This document shows positions 23,298 through 34,817 of a stretch of 64,000 nt of DNA, piece by piece. A program made the translations under genes and the position numbers. Within the stretch, counting starts at the first letter, position 1, and the number at the start of each line of letters is the position of its first letter. The notes beneath the pieces were generated by a model. It was not told where the DNA came from. It did no database searches and saw nothing but the letters and a program-made list of their open reading frames with translations. Origin of the DNA: Elymus sibiricus (lineage: Eukaryota > Streptophyta > Magnoliopsida > Poales > Poaceae); NCBI GenBank assembly GCA_039707655.1, contig CM077672.1, positions 194,970,037 to 195,034,036 on the forward strand, in the 5' to 3' direction.

Positions 23298-26200
23298 GCA
23301 TCCCCAAGCTTAATTCCTGCTCGTCCTCGAGTAGGTAAGTGATAAAAGAAATAATTTATGAAGTGTGAATGCTAGCATAGTGCATAAGCTTGATCAATCA
23401 TAATTGCAATCACTTTTTCTAGCCTCAATTTATATCATAAACAGTAGCGCATCTCATAAAACTTCTCATGATCAAGTAGCAAACTATTCACATGTTAAAG
23501 TATAAACCATAAACTTTCTTGAAAACTAACAAACTATGTTTTCAGTCATCAAACAATTACAATTCATCTTATTTTCAGGAAGGGTCTATGTAAGAGTTTT
23601 GTTTTAGCAAATTCCACATACTCAACTATCATTTAGTCTTCCATGATTGCTGACACTCAAAGCATATTTTTAGAACAAACCGTTTCAGTCAAACACATAG
23701 GAAGATAGGGGCTTAATGTTTCGCCTCCCAACTTATTTATCTCAGGGATAATGTCAACAATAATAACTCATGATCACCTATATTCAACTGGATATATGTG
23801 CCTGGATCATTCCCTACCACATGATGCTTGCCCACTAGAGAATAAATAGAGTGGAATAGGGATGAACATTACTGACTCTTGCATAAAAGTAAATACAGAA
23901 AAGTAAAAGATAGGCCCTTCGCAGAGGGAAGCAGAGGTTGTCATGCGCTTTTTATTTTTGGATGTGCAAGCTCTTAATGGAAAGGAATATCACTTTATAT
24001 TGCCCCTTGTGATAGCAACCTTTATTGTGCAGTCTGTCACTTTTATTTCTTCACCATCACAATTTCGTACAAAGCTTATTTTCCCTTCCAATAAAAGATC
24101 ATACATATTTAGGAGCAATTTTTATTGCTTTTTGCACCGATGACAACTTACTTGAAGGATCTTATTCAATCCATAGGTAGATATGGTGGACTCTCATGGC
24201 AAGAAACTGGGTTTAAGGGTTTTTGGATGCACAAGTAGTATTTCTACTTAGTACGAAGTTTTGGCTAGTAAAAGATTCTAAGCAAGCACCACATGTTAGA
24301 GGATCCACGGCAATATAACTTCTATGTGAATATAAACAAACATAACTCATTACGTTGTCTTCCTTGTCCAACGTCAACTATTTGATCAAGTTTGAAAATA
24401 ATTAATGGGGGCTCACAATCATAGAAGATGTCCAAATAGTATATTTATATGTGAAATCTCTCTTCCTTCAATATTCTTTCATGAATTGTTCAAGTGACCA
24501 ATGCTATGTTTGCTAACTTTCAATAAATTTTACCACTTATACTTCTTGTATGTGAAGTCATTACTCCCCATGGGACAAGCATATGAAGCATATATAATTT
24601 CATATTTATGACATTCAATTCATTCAACAATTCACTCTTAGGATATAAGTGAAGCACGAGAGTGAATGACAAACTACTCCAAAAGATATAAGTGAAGAAC
24701 AATGAGTAGTTAAACGATTAAGTAGCCATGTGAAAACTCTCTCCAAATAAAGATTTAAGATCTAAGTATTTTATTCAAACAAACAAAATAAAAATAAAAA
24801 TAAAAGGACACTCCAAGAATAGCACATATCATGTGAACAAGTAAAAACTTAGGCTAACCGATAGGTGTTGATGAAGAAAAGTGGGATGCCTACCGGGGCA
24901 TCCCCAATCTTAGTTGCTTGAGACTTCTTGGAATGTTATCTTGGGGTGCCTTGGGCATCCCCAAGATTGAGCTCTTGTGTCTCCTTAATTCCTCTCATAT
25001 CATGGCTTCTCCTAAATCTTAAAAACTTCATCCACACAAAACTCAATAAGAACTCGTGAGATAAGTTAGTATAAATCAATTCAAAACCTTAGCATTCTCT
25101 AGTGTAACAAATCACTAAAATTATAATTAAACATTGCATACTAAATGCCTCTGCATACTTAATACTCCTATCCACAAATAGAAACATTAAATAGGCAAAC
25201 ATATGCAAACAATGCAACTATATCAGCAATCTGCCAAAACAGAATAGTCTGTAAAGGGGGAATAAAAATTCATACTTCCCTAACTCCAAAAATTCTGAAA
25301 AATTACCACGTGATAGAGAACTCATGCATGCTTACTGTGTAAAAATTTCAGATTTTATCATGTTCTGACAATTCACCTAAATTCAGGACATAACAGAAAA
25401 CTTTCTGTTTTCAAACAGCAACACATAAACTTGCAAACTGAGCATGGTAAAGGCTATAATTGACATTTTATTGAACTAAATGATATAAAACATGATTATT
25501 GATAACAGCAAGCAAATCTCAACAAAAGAAAATGAAGCTCCAAGCAAAACACATATTATGTGACGAATAAAAATATAGCTCCGAGTGAGGTTGCCGATTG
25601 TGTTGAAGACGAAAGAGGGGATGCCTTCCGGGGCATCCTCAAGCTTGGACGCTTGAGTATTACTTGAATATTATATTGGGGTGCCATGGGAATCCCCAAG
25701 CTTAGGGTCTTGCCGCTCCTTATTCTCCTCATATCGTTATCTCACCCAAAACTTGAAAACTTCAATCACGTAAAACTTAACGGAACTCCGTGAGATAGGC
25801 TAGTATGAAAATAAATCATTCACTTTGGTACTGTCAAGACAAGATTCATAATTGTTCTCACATAATACCTACTGTATTCCATCATTTCCACAATTTATAT
25901 TACTCAATATAAGCTATGGAAACACTAAAACAAGTAAACTATGCAATAAAAACAGAATCTGTCAAAAACAGAACAGCATGTAGTGAGCGAATTAAAAGGC
26001 ATAGTTCTGTACTTCAAAAAATTCTGAAAAATTAGGAAAACGTAAAAAATCTGTAACCTAATACTGTGTAAACATTTCAGAATTTTCTGACGCTCCAGTA
26101 CAGAACAAAAATTACAGCACTGGACGCAAAAGTTTCTGTTTTTGCACAGAATCAAATCAACAAGTATCCACACTATCCCAAAGGCTTTACTTGGCACATT

Positions 26201-26345
26201 ATTAAAAGAAAACATATAAAACATGATTACTACAGTAGCTTAATCATGTGAACACACAAAAACAGAAGGTATAAGTATTGGGTTATCTCCCAACAAGCGC
26301 TTTTCTTTAATGCCTTTTAGCTAAGCATGATGATTTTAATTATGC
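23298..26345 (-). other. N1 3' interior, noncoding, with PPT and repeat modules
   Basis: About 3 kb of AT-rich DNA without supportable ORFs. The purine tract AAGCTTGGGGATGC (minus strand, 23298-23311) abuts the LTR. Related GGGGATGCC / GGGGCATCC modules recur near 24890-24970 and 25617-25695. The 26040-26150 segment matches the 3' regions of N2 and N3, including the CACTGGACGCAAAA motif, which places all three in one family group. Confidence 0.7.
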
Positions 26346-27392
26346 TCACATAAGAGTAAAGAACTGAAACACAAAGAGAGCATCATGAAGCATATGACAA
26401 GCACATTTAAGCCTAACCCACTTCCTATGCATAGGTATTTTGCTAGCAAACAATTTATGGGAGCAAGAATCAACTATCATAGGAAGGTAAAACAAGTATA
26501 ACTTCAAAACTTTCAACACAAAGGGAGGAAACTTGATGTTGTTGAAATATATATAAGCATATGATCCTCTCTCATGATAATTTTCAGAAGCATCATGAAT
26601 TAATTCAACAATATAGCTATCACATAAAGCATTCTTTTCATGATTCACTAGCATAGAATTTTTATTACTCTCCACATAAGCAAATTTCTTCTCGTTCATA
26701 ATAGTGGGAGCAAACTCAATGAAATAACTATCATATGATACTTGATTGACATAATCAATTTGAGCATTAAAATCATGATGACAAGTTTCATGGTTATCAT
26801 TACTCTTTATAGCATACATGTCATCACCATAATCATCATAGATAGCAACTCGGTTCTCATAATCAATTGAAACCTCTTCCGCAATAGTGGAATCATTACT
26901 AAATAAAGTCATGACCTCTCCAAGTCCACTTTCATAATTATTGCAATAAGGTTCAACACCCTCCAAAATAGTGGGATCATTATTACATAAAGTTGACACT
27001 CTTCCAAACCCACTTTCATCATTGTAATCATCATAAATAGGAGGCATGCAATCATCATAATAAATCTGCTCATCAAAACTAGGGGGACTAAAAAGATCAT
27101 CTTCATCAAACATAGCATCCCCAAGCTTATGGCTTTGCATATCATTAGCATCATGAATATTCAAAGAATTCATACTAACAATATTGCAAACATGCTTATC
27201 ATTCAAAGATTTTATGCCAAACATTTTATTGAATTCTTCTTCTAACACTTTGGCACAATTTTCTGATGCATCATTTTCAAGAAAGATATTATAAAGATGA
27301 AGCATTTGAGGCAACCTCAATTCCATTTTTTTGTAGTTTTCTTTTATAAACCAAACTAGTGTAAAACAAGAAACAAGAAGATTCAATTGCAA
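26346..27392 (-). CDS. N1 ORF, unknown cassette protein family A
   Basis: A 348-codon open frame and the only sizeable ORF of N1, lying just after the PBS where gag would be. The start is uncertain; Met-23 is an alternative that avoids leader sequence. Visible features are an acidic, Asp-rich middle; NDMQSHKLGD (residues 83-92); two related motifs, SGFGRVSTLCNNDPTILE (from 127) and SGLGEVMTLFSNDSTI (from 155); YDSYIVE; a hydrophobic stretch (FVLKVLKLYLFYLPMIV); and a basic C-terminal block, KIPMHRKWVRLKC, before HDALFVFQ. All of these recur in the N3 ORF (56652-57335). No zinc knuckle, protease or RT motif is seen. The function is unknown, but motif conservation between two different insertions argues it is a real protein. 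Confidence 0.6.
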   Translation of the reverse strand: MQLNLLVSCFTLVWFIKENYKKMELRLPQMLHLYNIFLENDASENCAKVLEEEFNKMFGIKSLNDKHVCNIVSMNSLNIHDANDMQSHKLGDAMFDEDDLFSPPSFDEQIYYDDCMPPIYDDYNDESGFGRVSTLCNNDPTILEGVEPYCNNYESGLGEVMTLFSNDSTIAEEVSIDYENRVAIYDDYGDDMYAIKSNDNHETCHHDFNAQIDYVNQVSYDSYFIEFAPTIMNEKKFAYVESNKNSMLVNHEKNALCDSYIVELIHDASENYHERGSYAYIYFNNIKFPPFVLKVLKLYLFYLPMIVDSCSHKLFASKIPMHRKWVRLKCACHMLHDALFVFQFFTLM

Positions 27393-27422
27393 GATCTAAA
27401 GATATACCTTCAAGCACTCACC

Positions 27423-27439
27423 TCCCCGGCAACGGCGCA
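27423..27439 (-). promoter_or_regulatory. N1 primer-binding site (tRNA-Asp type)
   Basis: The minus strand reads TGCGCCGTTGCCGGGGA, one base short of TGGCGCCGTTGCCGGGGA, the complement of tRNA-Asp. It lies 11 bases after the 5' LTR end. Confidence 0.8.
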
Positions 27440-27897
27440 TAAAAAGAGCTTGATGTCTACTACGCAACTTTATTCTTGTAGACGTTGTTGGGCCTCCAAG
27501 TGCAGAGTTTTGTAGGACAGTAGCAAATTTCCCTCAAGTGGATGACCTAAGGTTTATCAATCCGTGGGAGGCATAGGATGAAGATGGTCTCTCTCAAACA
27601 ACCCTGCATTCAAATACAAGAAATCTCTTGTGTCCCCAACACACCCAATACAATAGTAAATTGTATAGGTGCACTAGTTCGGCGAAGAGATGGTGATACA
27701 AGTGTAGTATGGATAGTAGATATAGGTTTTGTAATCTGAAAATATAAAAAGAGCAAGTTAGCAAGTGATAAAACGGAGCACAAACGGTATTGCAATGCTT
27801 GAAAACAAGGCCTAGGGTTCATACTTACTCTAGTGCAATCTCTCAACAGTGCTAACATAATTGAATCATATAACAATCCCTCAACGTACGATAAAGA

Positions 27898-29643
27898 TGT
27901 TGGAAATATGCCCTAGAGGCAATTAATAAAGTGTTTATTATCATATTTCTCCGTTCATGATAATGGTTTATTATTCATGCTAGAATTGTATTGACCGGAA
28001 ACTTAATACATGTGTGGATAATAGACAAATATTGAGTCCCTAGTAAGCCTCTACTAGACTAGCTCGTTGATCAAAAGATGGTCAAGATTTCCTGACCATG
28101 GACATGAGTTGTCATTTGATAACGGGATCACATCATTAGGAGAATGATGTGATGGACATGACCCAACCGTTAGCATAGCAAATGATCGTTCAGTTTATTG
28201 CTATTGCTTTCACTATGTCAAATACACGTTCCTCTGACCATGAGATCATGCAACTCCCGGATACCGTAGGAATACTTAGGGTGTATCAAACGTCACAACG
28301 TTACTGGGTGATTATAAAGGTGCACTACAGGTATCTCCGAAAGTGTTTGTTGAGTTGGCATGGATCGAGATTGGGATTTGTCACTCCGACTATCGGAGAG
28401 GTATCTCTGGGCCCTCTCGGTAATACAGCATCACAGAAGCCTTGCAAGCACCGTGACTAAAGAGTTAGTTGCAAGATGATGTATTACGGAACGAGTAAAA
28501 GAGACTTGCCGGTAACGAGATTGAACTAGGTATTGGATACCGACGATCGAATCTCGGGCAAGTAACATACCGCCAGACAAAGGGAACAACGTATGTTGAC
28601 ATATGAGGTTCACCGATAAAGATCTTCGTGGAATATGTAGGAACCAATATGAGCATCCAGGTTCCGCTGTTGGTTATTGACCAGAGAGTCGTCTCGGTCA
28701 TGTCTACATCATTTCCGAACCCGTAGGGTCCGCACACTTAAGGTTCGATGACGATTTAGTATTATATGAGTTATGTGATTGGTGGCCGAAGTTTGTTCGG
28801 AGTCCCGGATGAGATCACGGACATGACGAGGAGTCTCGAAATGGTCGAGAGGTAAAGATTCATATATTGGAAGGCTATATTCGGACGTCGGAAAGGTTCC
28901 GAGTGATTCGGGTATTTTTCGGAGTACCGGGGAGTTACGGGAATTCACCGGGAGAAGTAATGGGCCTTATTGGGCCATACGGGAAAAGGAGAGGCAGGCC
29001 ACGTGAGGAGGCACGCGCCCCCCCCCCCTTGCCCAAACCGAATTGGACTAGGGGAGGGGGCGCAGCCCCCTCTTTCCTTTCCCTCTCCCTTCCCCCTTTC
29101 CTACTCCGTATGGGAGGTGGAATCCTACTAGGACTAAGGAGTCCTAGTAGGACTCCCCACACTTGGCGCACCCCTAGGGGGCCGGCCTCCTCCCTCTCAT
29201 CCTTTATATACGGGGGCAAGGGGGCACCCCAAGGTACAACAATTGTCCCATAGCCGTGTGCGGTGCCCCGATCTCTGTTTCCCACCTCGGTCATATTTTC
29301 GGAGAGCTTAGGCGAAGCCCTGCCGGAATCACTTCACCGTCACCGTCGCCACGCCGTCGTGCTGACGGAACTCATCTACTACCTCGACGTCTTGCTGGAT
29401 CAAGAAGGCGAGGAACGTCACCGAGCTGCACGTGTGTAGAACTCGGAGGTGCCGTACGTTCGGTACTCGATCGGTGGAGCTCGAAGGATTGTTCGACTAC
29501 ATCAACCGCGTTGTGAGACGCTTCCGCTAACGGTCTACGAGGGTACGTAGACACACTCTCCCCTCTCGTAGCGACGCATCTCCATGGATAGATCTTGCGT
29601 GAGCGTAGGAAATTTTTTGAAATTCATGCTCCGTTCCCCTACA
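27898..29643 (+). repeat. Copia 5' LTR
   Basis: A 1746 bp LTR. A perfect 13-bp stem palindrome, TCCTACTAGGACT / AGTCCTAGTAGGA with AAGG loop (29123-29152), lies about 50 bases upstream of a TATA box (CTTTATATA, 29202-29210), where transcription would begin. ORFs at 28867-29516 are LTR shadows. Confidence 0.93.
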
Positions 29644-29644
29644 G

Positions 29645-29660
29645 TGGCATCCGAGCCAGG
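29645..29660 (+). promoter_or_regulatory. Copia primer-binding site
   Basis: TGGCATCCGAGCCAGG lies one base after the LTR end. It resembles the tRNA-iMet PBS TGGTATCAGAGCCAGG with two substitutions. Confidence 0.8.
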
Positions 29661-30950
29661 TCTATGCGTAGATGTGATTTGCACGAGTAGAACACAAACG
29701 AGTTGTGGGCGTGGGTGTATACATATTGCTTGCCGTTACTAGTTGATACTTGATTCGGCGGTATTGTGAGATGAAGCGGCCCGGACCAACATTACGCGTA
29801 CGCTTACGCGAGACAGGTTTCACCGCTACGTGCACTCGTTGCATAAAGGTGACTGGCGGGTGTCTGTCTCTCTCACTTTAGTTGAATCGGTTTCAATGAA
29901 GAGGGTTCTTTTAGAAGATCAAAAAGCAATCACTACACCACGTTGTGGTTTTGCGTAGGTAAGAACGGTTCTTGCAAACCCGTAGCAGCCACGTAAAACT
30001 TGCAACAACAAAGTAGAGGACGTCTAACTTGTTTTTGCAGGGTATGCTGGTGATGTGATATGACCAAGACATGATGTGATATAAGTTGTTGTATGAGATG
30101 ATCATGTTTTGTAAAATTATCAGGCAACCGGCAGGAGCCTTATGGTTGTCTCTTTATTGTATGCAATGCCAACGCTATGTAATTGCTTTACTTTACCGCT
30201 ATGAGTTAGCAGTAGTAGTAGTAATAGCAATAATCGGCGAGACGACCACGACGCTATGATGGAGATCAAGGTGTCACGATGCTACGATGGAGATCAAGGT
30301 GTCACGACGCTACGATGGTGATCAAGGTGTCAACCCGGTGACAATGGAGATCATGACGGTGCTTTGCTGATGGAGATCAAAAGCACAAGACGATGATGGC
30401 CATATCATGTCACATATATATTGAATTGCATGTGATGTTAATCCTTTTATGCATCTTATTTTGCTTAGGACGACGGTAACATTATAAGATGATCCCTTCA
30501 CTAAATTTCAAGATAAGTGTTCTCCCCTAGTATGCACCGTTGCGAAGGTTCGACGCTTCTAAGCACCACGTGATGATCGGGTGTGATGGATTCTTTCGTT
30601 CGCATACAACGGGTGTAAGCCAGTTTTACACACGCAGAATACTTGGGTTAAACTTGACGAGCCTAGCATATACAGATATGGCCTCGGAACACAAGAGACT
30701 GAAAGGTCGAACATGAGTCATATAGTAGATATGATCAACATGAAAGATGTTCACCATTGATAACTAATCCACCTCACGTGATGATCGGACGTGGTTTAGT
30801 TGATGTGGATCATGTTACACTTAGACAACTTGAGGGATGTTAATCTAAGTGGGAGTTCTTAAGTAATTTGATTAATTGAACTTCAATTATCATGAACATA
30901 GTCTAAATAATCTTAGCAAGTTTATGTTGTAGAACGATAGACCACGCTGT
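29661..30950 (+). other. Copia untranslated leader
   Basis: About 1.3 kb of leader without a supportable ORF. A short imperfect tandem repeat with a GCTACGATGG(A/T)GATCAAGGTGTC core recurs at about 30247-30350. BARE-type elements have long leaders that carry packaging signals; I see no distinct one. Confidence 0.5.
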
Positions 30951-31780
30951 TACTCCCCTGTATTTTAATACGTTCCTAGAGAAAGCGAAGTTGAAAGTTG
31001 ATGGAAGCAACTATGCGGACTAGGTCCGTGATCTGAGGATTGTCCTCACTGCTGCACAGAAGGCTTATGTCCTTAATGCACCGCTCAGTGAAATACCCCT
31101 ACGGCTTCGTCTGAGGACGTTATGAACGTCTGGCAGACAAGAAAAGATGACTACTCGATAGTTCAGTGCGCCATACTTTACGGCTTAGAACCGGAGCTCC
31201 AAATATGTTTTGAGCAACACGGAGCATATGAGATGTTCCAAGAGCTGAAAATTTGTTTTTCAAGCTCACACCCGGGTCGAGAGGTATGACACCTTCGACA
31301 AGTTCTATAGCTACAAGATGGAGGAGAACAGCTCCGTTAGTGAGCATGTACTCAGAATGTCTGAGTACTTCAAACACTTGAATCAAGTGGGAGTTAGACT
31401 TCCGAATAAAGTGGTGATTGATAGAGTTCTCTAGTCACTATCACTAAGCTACTTGATCTTCGTGATGAACTATAAACATGCAAGGGATAGAAGATCCTTA
31501 AGCTATTCGCGATGCTACAATCTGCGGATGTAGAAAAAAAAGGGAGCATCAAGTGTTGATGGTTAATAAGACCACTAGTTTCAAGAAGGGCAAGGGAAAG
31601 AAAAGGGAACTTCAAGAAGAACGGTAAAACAGTTGCCGCTCACGAGAAGAAACCCAAGGCTGAACCAAACCCGAGACTTAGTGCTCCCATTGCAAAGGGA
31701 AATGTCACAGGGAGCGGAACTTCCCCAAAGTAACTGGCAGATAATAAGACTGGCAATGTCAACGAAGATATTTGATATAC
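30951..31780 (+). pseudogene. Copia gag remnant
   Basis: Degenerate gag. Near 30977 a frame encodes EKAKLKVDGSNYAD, the N-terminal gag motif of BARE/Angela elements. It meets TAG at 31021-31023 where Trp is expected. Further fragments of the capsid-like domain are scattered over several frames to about 31450. A zinc-knuckle relic at 31682-31723 reads CSHCKGKCHRERNF; its last Cys is replaced by Phe. The protein would normally form the virus-like particle and bind RNA, and this copy cannot encode it. Confidence 0.75.
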
Positions 31781-32143
31781 ATGTTATTGATATGTACCTT
31801 ACTAGTACTCGTAGGAGCACCTGGGTATTTGATACTTGTTCAGTTGCTTACAACTTGAAACATGGAGCTTCGGAATGAACGAGGGCTAGCTAAGAACGAG
31901 GTGACGATGTGCATTGGAAGTGTCTCCAAGGTTGATGTGATCACCATCGCCACGCTCTCTCTACCTTCAGGATTAGTGATGAACCTAAATAATTGTTATT
32001 TGGTGCTTGCGTTAAGCATGAACATTATATCTGATAGTGTTTATTGCAAGACGGTTATTCAATTTCAGAGAATAATTGTTATTCTATTTATTTGGATAAT
32101 ATCATTCATGATCATGCACTTAAAATGAAAGGTTTATTGAATC
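31781..32143 (+). pseudogene. Copia protease remnant
   Basis: Around 31818-31850 the frame reads STWVFDTCSVAYN, where copia aspartic proteases have a DTG active site followed by a conserved run. The catalytic Gly is Cys here. Frames shift before the integrase, so no processed protease is possible. Confidence 0.65.
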
Positions 32144-33907
32144 TTGATCGTAGTAATACATATGTTCATAACACGAATGCCAAAAGATAATGATAGTACC
32201 ACATATTTGCGGCACTGCCGCTTAGGTCATATCAGTGTTAAACACATGAAGAAACTCCATGCAGATGGGTTTTTGGAATCTCTTGATTATGAATCATTTG
32301 AGACATGTGAACCGTGCCTTATTGGCAAGATGACTAAAACTCCGTTCTTCAGAACAATGGAGCGAGCAACCAACTTATTGGAAATAATACATATCGATGT
32401 ATGCGGTCCGATGAGTGTTGAGGCGCGCGGTGGATATCGTTATGTTCTCACGTTCACAGATGATTTGAGTAGATATGGCTATGTCTACTTGATGAAGCAT
32501 AAATCTGAAACATTTGAAAAGTTCAAAGAATTTCAGAGTGAAGTAGAGAACCATCGTAACAAGAAAATAAAGTTCTTACGATCTGATCGTGGAGGAGAAT
32601 ATTTGAGTTACGAGTTTGGCAATCACTTAAGACAATGTGGAATTGTTTCACAGCTCACGCCACCTGGAACACCACAGCGTAATGGTGTGTCCGAACATCG
32701 TAATCGTACTCTATTAGATATGGTGCGTTCTATGATGTCTCTTACCGATTTGCCACTATCATTTTGGGGTTATGCATTAGAGACAACTGCATTCACTTTA
32801 AATAGGGCACCGTCTAAATCCGTTGAGACGACACCGTATGAACTGTGGTTTGGCAAGAAACCTAAGCTGTCGTTTCTGAAAGTTTGGGGATGCAATGCTT
32901 ATGTCAAAAGGCTTCAGCCAGATAAGCTCGAACCCAAAGCGGATAAGTGCGTCTTCATAGGATACCCAAAGGAGACCGTTGGGTACACCTTCTACCACAG
33001 ATCCGAAGGCAAAGTATTCGTTGCTAAGAATGGATCCTTTCTAGAGAAGGAGTTTCTCTTGAAAGAAGTGAGTGGGAGGAAAGTAGAACTTGATGAGGTA
33101 ATTGTACCTCCTCTGGATAGTAGTACGCCACAGAAAGAAATTTCTGTGACACCGACACAGACCAGAGAGAAAGTAGATGATGATGATCATGAAGCTTCGG
33201 ATCAAGTTGCTACAGAACCTCGTAGGTCAACCAGGACACGCTCCGCACCAGATTGGTACGGCAATCCTGTCTTGGAGGTCATGTTGTTAGACAACGGTGA
33301 ACCTACGAACTATGAAGAAACGATGGCGAGCCCGGATTCCGACAAATGGCTTGAGGCCATGAAATCCGAGATTAGATCCATGTATGAGAACAAAGTGTGG
33401 ACTTTGGTAGACTTGCCCGATGAACGGCGAGCTATTAAAAATAAATGGATCTTTAAGAAGAAGACGGACGCTGATGGTAATGTCACCGTCTATAAAGCAC
33501 GACTTGTTGCTAAAGGTTATCGACAAGTTCAAGGAGTTGACTACGATGAGAATTTCTCACCCGTAGTGATGCTAAAGTCTGTCAGAATTATGTTAGCAAT
33601 TGCCGCATTTTATGATTATGAAATCTGGCAAATGGACGTCAAAACGGCATTCCTTAATGGATTCCTTAAGGAAAAATTGTATATGATGCAACCGGAAGGT
33701 TTTGTTGATCCTAAAGGTGCTAACAAAGTATGCAAGCTCCAGCGATCCATCTATGGACTGGTGCAAGCATCTCGGAGCTGGAATACTCGCTTTGATGAAG
33801 TGATCAAAGCGTTTGGGTTTATGCAAGTTTATGGAGAAACTTGTATTTACAACAAAGTGAGTGGGAGCTCTATAACATTTCTAATAAGTATATGTGATTG
33901 GAAATGA
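32144..33907 (+). pseudogene. Copia integrase plus N-terminal RT, truncated
   Basis: An open frame of 587 codons. Order: GAG-pre-integrase HHCC zinc finger (residues ~22-65, with CEPCLIGK), integrase core with DDE residues in HIDVCGP, LRSDRGGEY and GVSEHRNR, the copia integrase C-terminal region with a KPKLSFLKVWGC motif, then RT with VAKGYRQVQGVDY and QMDVKTAFLNG (first catalytic Asp). The frame ends just where the YVDD catalytic box should be. The DNA there (about 33875-33910) has a small deletion that removes most of it and shifts the frame. The integrase core looks intact, but the RT cannot work. Confidence 0.9.
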
Positions 33908-33982
33908 TGTAGAATTTCTGGAAAGCATAAAGAATTAATTGAAAGGAGTTTTTCAATAAAAACCTATTTTTGAGTTATCCAC

Positions 33983-34298
33983 GGTTTGGGCATCGAGATC
34001 TATAGAGATAGATCAAGACACCTGATAAAAGATTTTCACACACCTTGATGAGATTTTGAAGAAGTTCAAAATGGATCAAGTCAAAAGAAATAAGTTCTTG
34101 GCTGGTGTGAAGTGGAGTAAAACTTGAAGATCTAGGTAAAGGTTGTTTACATGTTAGGCATCAAAATATATAGAGATAGATTGAGACGCCTCATATGACT
34201 TTCACAAAACATATACCTTGACAAGATTTTGAAGAAGTTCAAAATGGATCAGTCAAAGAAGGAGTTCTTGACTGTGGTGAAAGGTGTGAAGTTGAGTA
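33983..34298 (+). repeat. 168 bp internal tandem duplication in copia RT
   Basis: Two diverged copies (33983-34150 and 34151-34298) share GGCATC(G/A)A(G/A)AT(C/A)TATAGAG and TTTTGAAGAAGTTCAAAATGG. The offset is 168 bp, so the duplication itself preserves frame. The copies are only about 80-85% alike, far more diverged than the element's LTRs. Confidence 0.8.
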
Positions 34299-34803
34299 AG
34301 ACTCAAATCTCGACCACGGCAAAAGAAATAGAATGGATGAAGGTTATCCCCTATGCCTCGGCCATAGGTTCTATAAAGTATGCCAAGCTGTGTGCCTTGC
34401 CATGTGTCTGGCAAAAGAGGTACCAAAGTGATCCAGGAGTAGATCACTGGACAGCGGTCAAGAATATCCTGAAGTACCTGAAAAGGACTAAGGAAGAATT
34501 TCTCGGGAATAGAGGTGATAAAGAGTTCGTCGTAAAGGGTTACGTCGATGCAAGCTTTAAACACCGATCCGGAAGACTATGAGTTTCATACCGGATACGT
34601 AAAGTGGGACAGTCGGTTTGGAGTAGCTCCAAGCAGAGTGTGGTAGCAGCATCTACATATGACATAGAGATTTGCCAAGAACACACGGATCTGATTATTG
34701 CAGACTCGTTGACTAAAACCTCTCTCACAAGCAAAACATGATCAGCCCTAGAACTGATTGGATGTTAATTACATGGAGATGTAAACTAGATTATTGACTC
34801 TAG
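34299..34803 (+). pseudogene. Copia RNase H remnant
   Basis: The frame from 34229 to 34582 reads through IPYASAIGSIKYAKLC, the conserved end of copia RT, and on to YVDASF with the RNase H Asp. It then stops early. Later fragments (about 34590-34740) complete the domain in shifted frames. Confidence 0.75.
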
Positions 34804-34817
34804 TGCAAGTGGGAGAC
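34804..34817 (+). promoter_or_regulatory. Copia polypurine tract
   Basis: TGCAAGTGGGAGAC directly precedes the 3' LTR. It is the standard PPT of BARE-1/Angela elements. Confidence 0.85.

Noticed and set aside
28867..29516. ORFs in the copia LTRs (also 35787-36432)
   Set aside because: Lie in untranslated LTR and are duplicated with it; not part of gag-pol.
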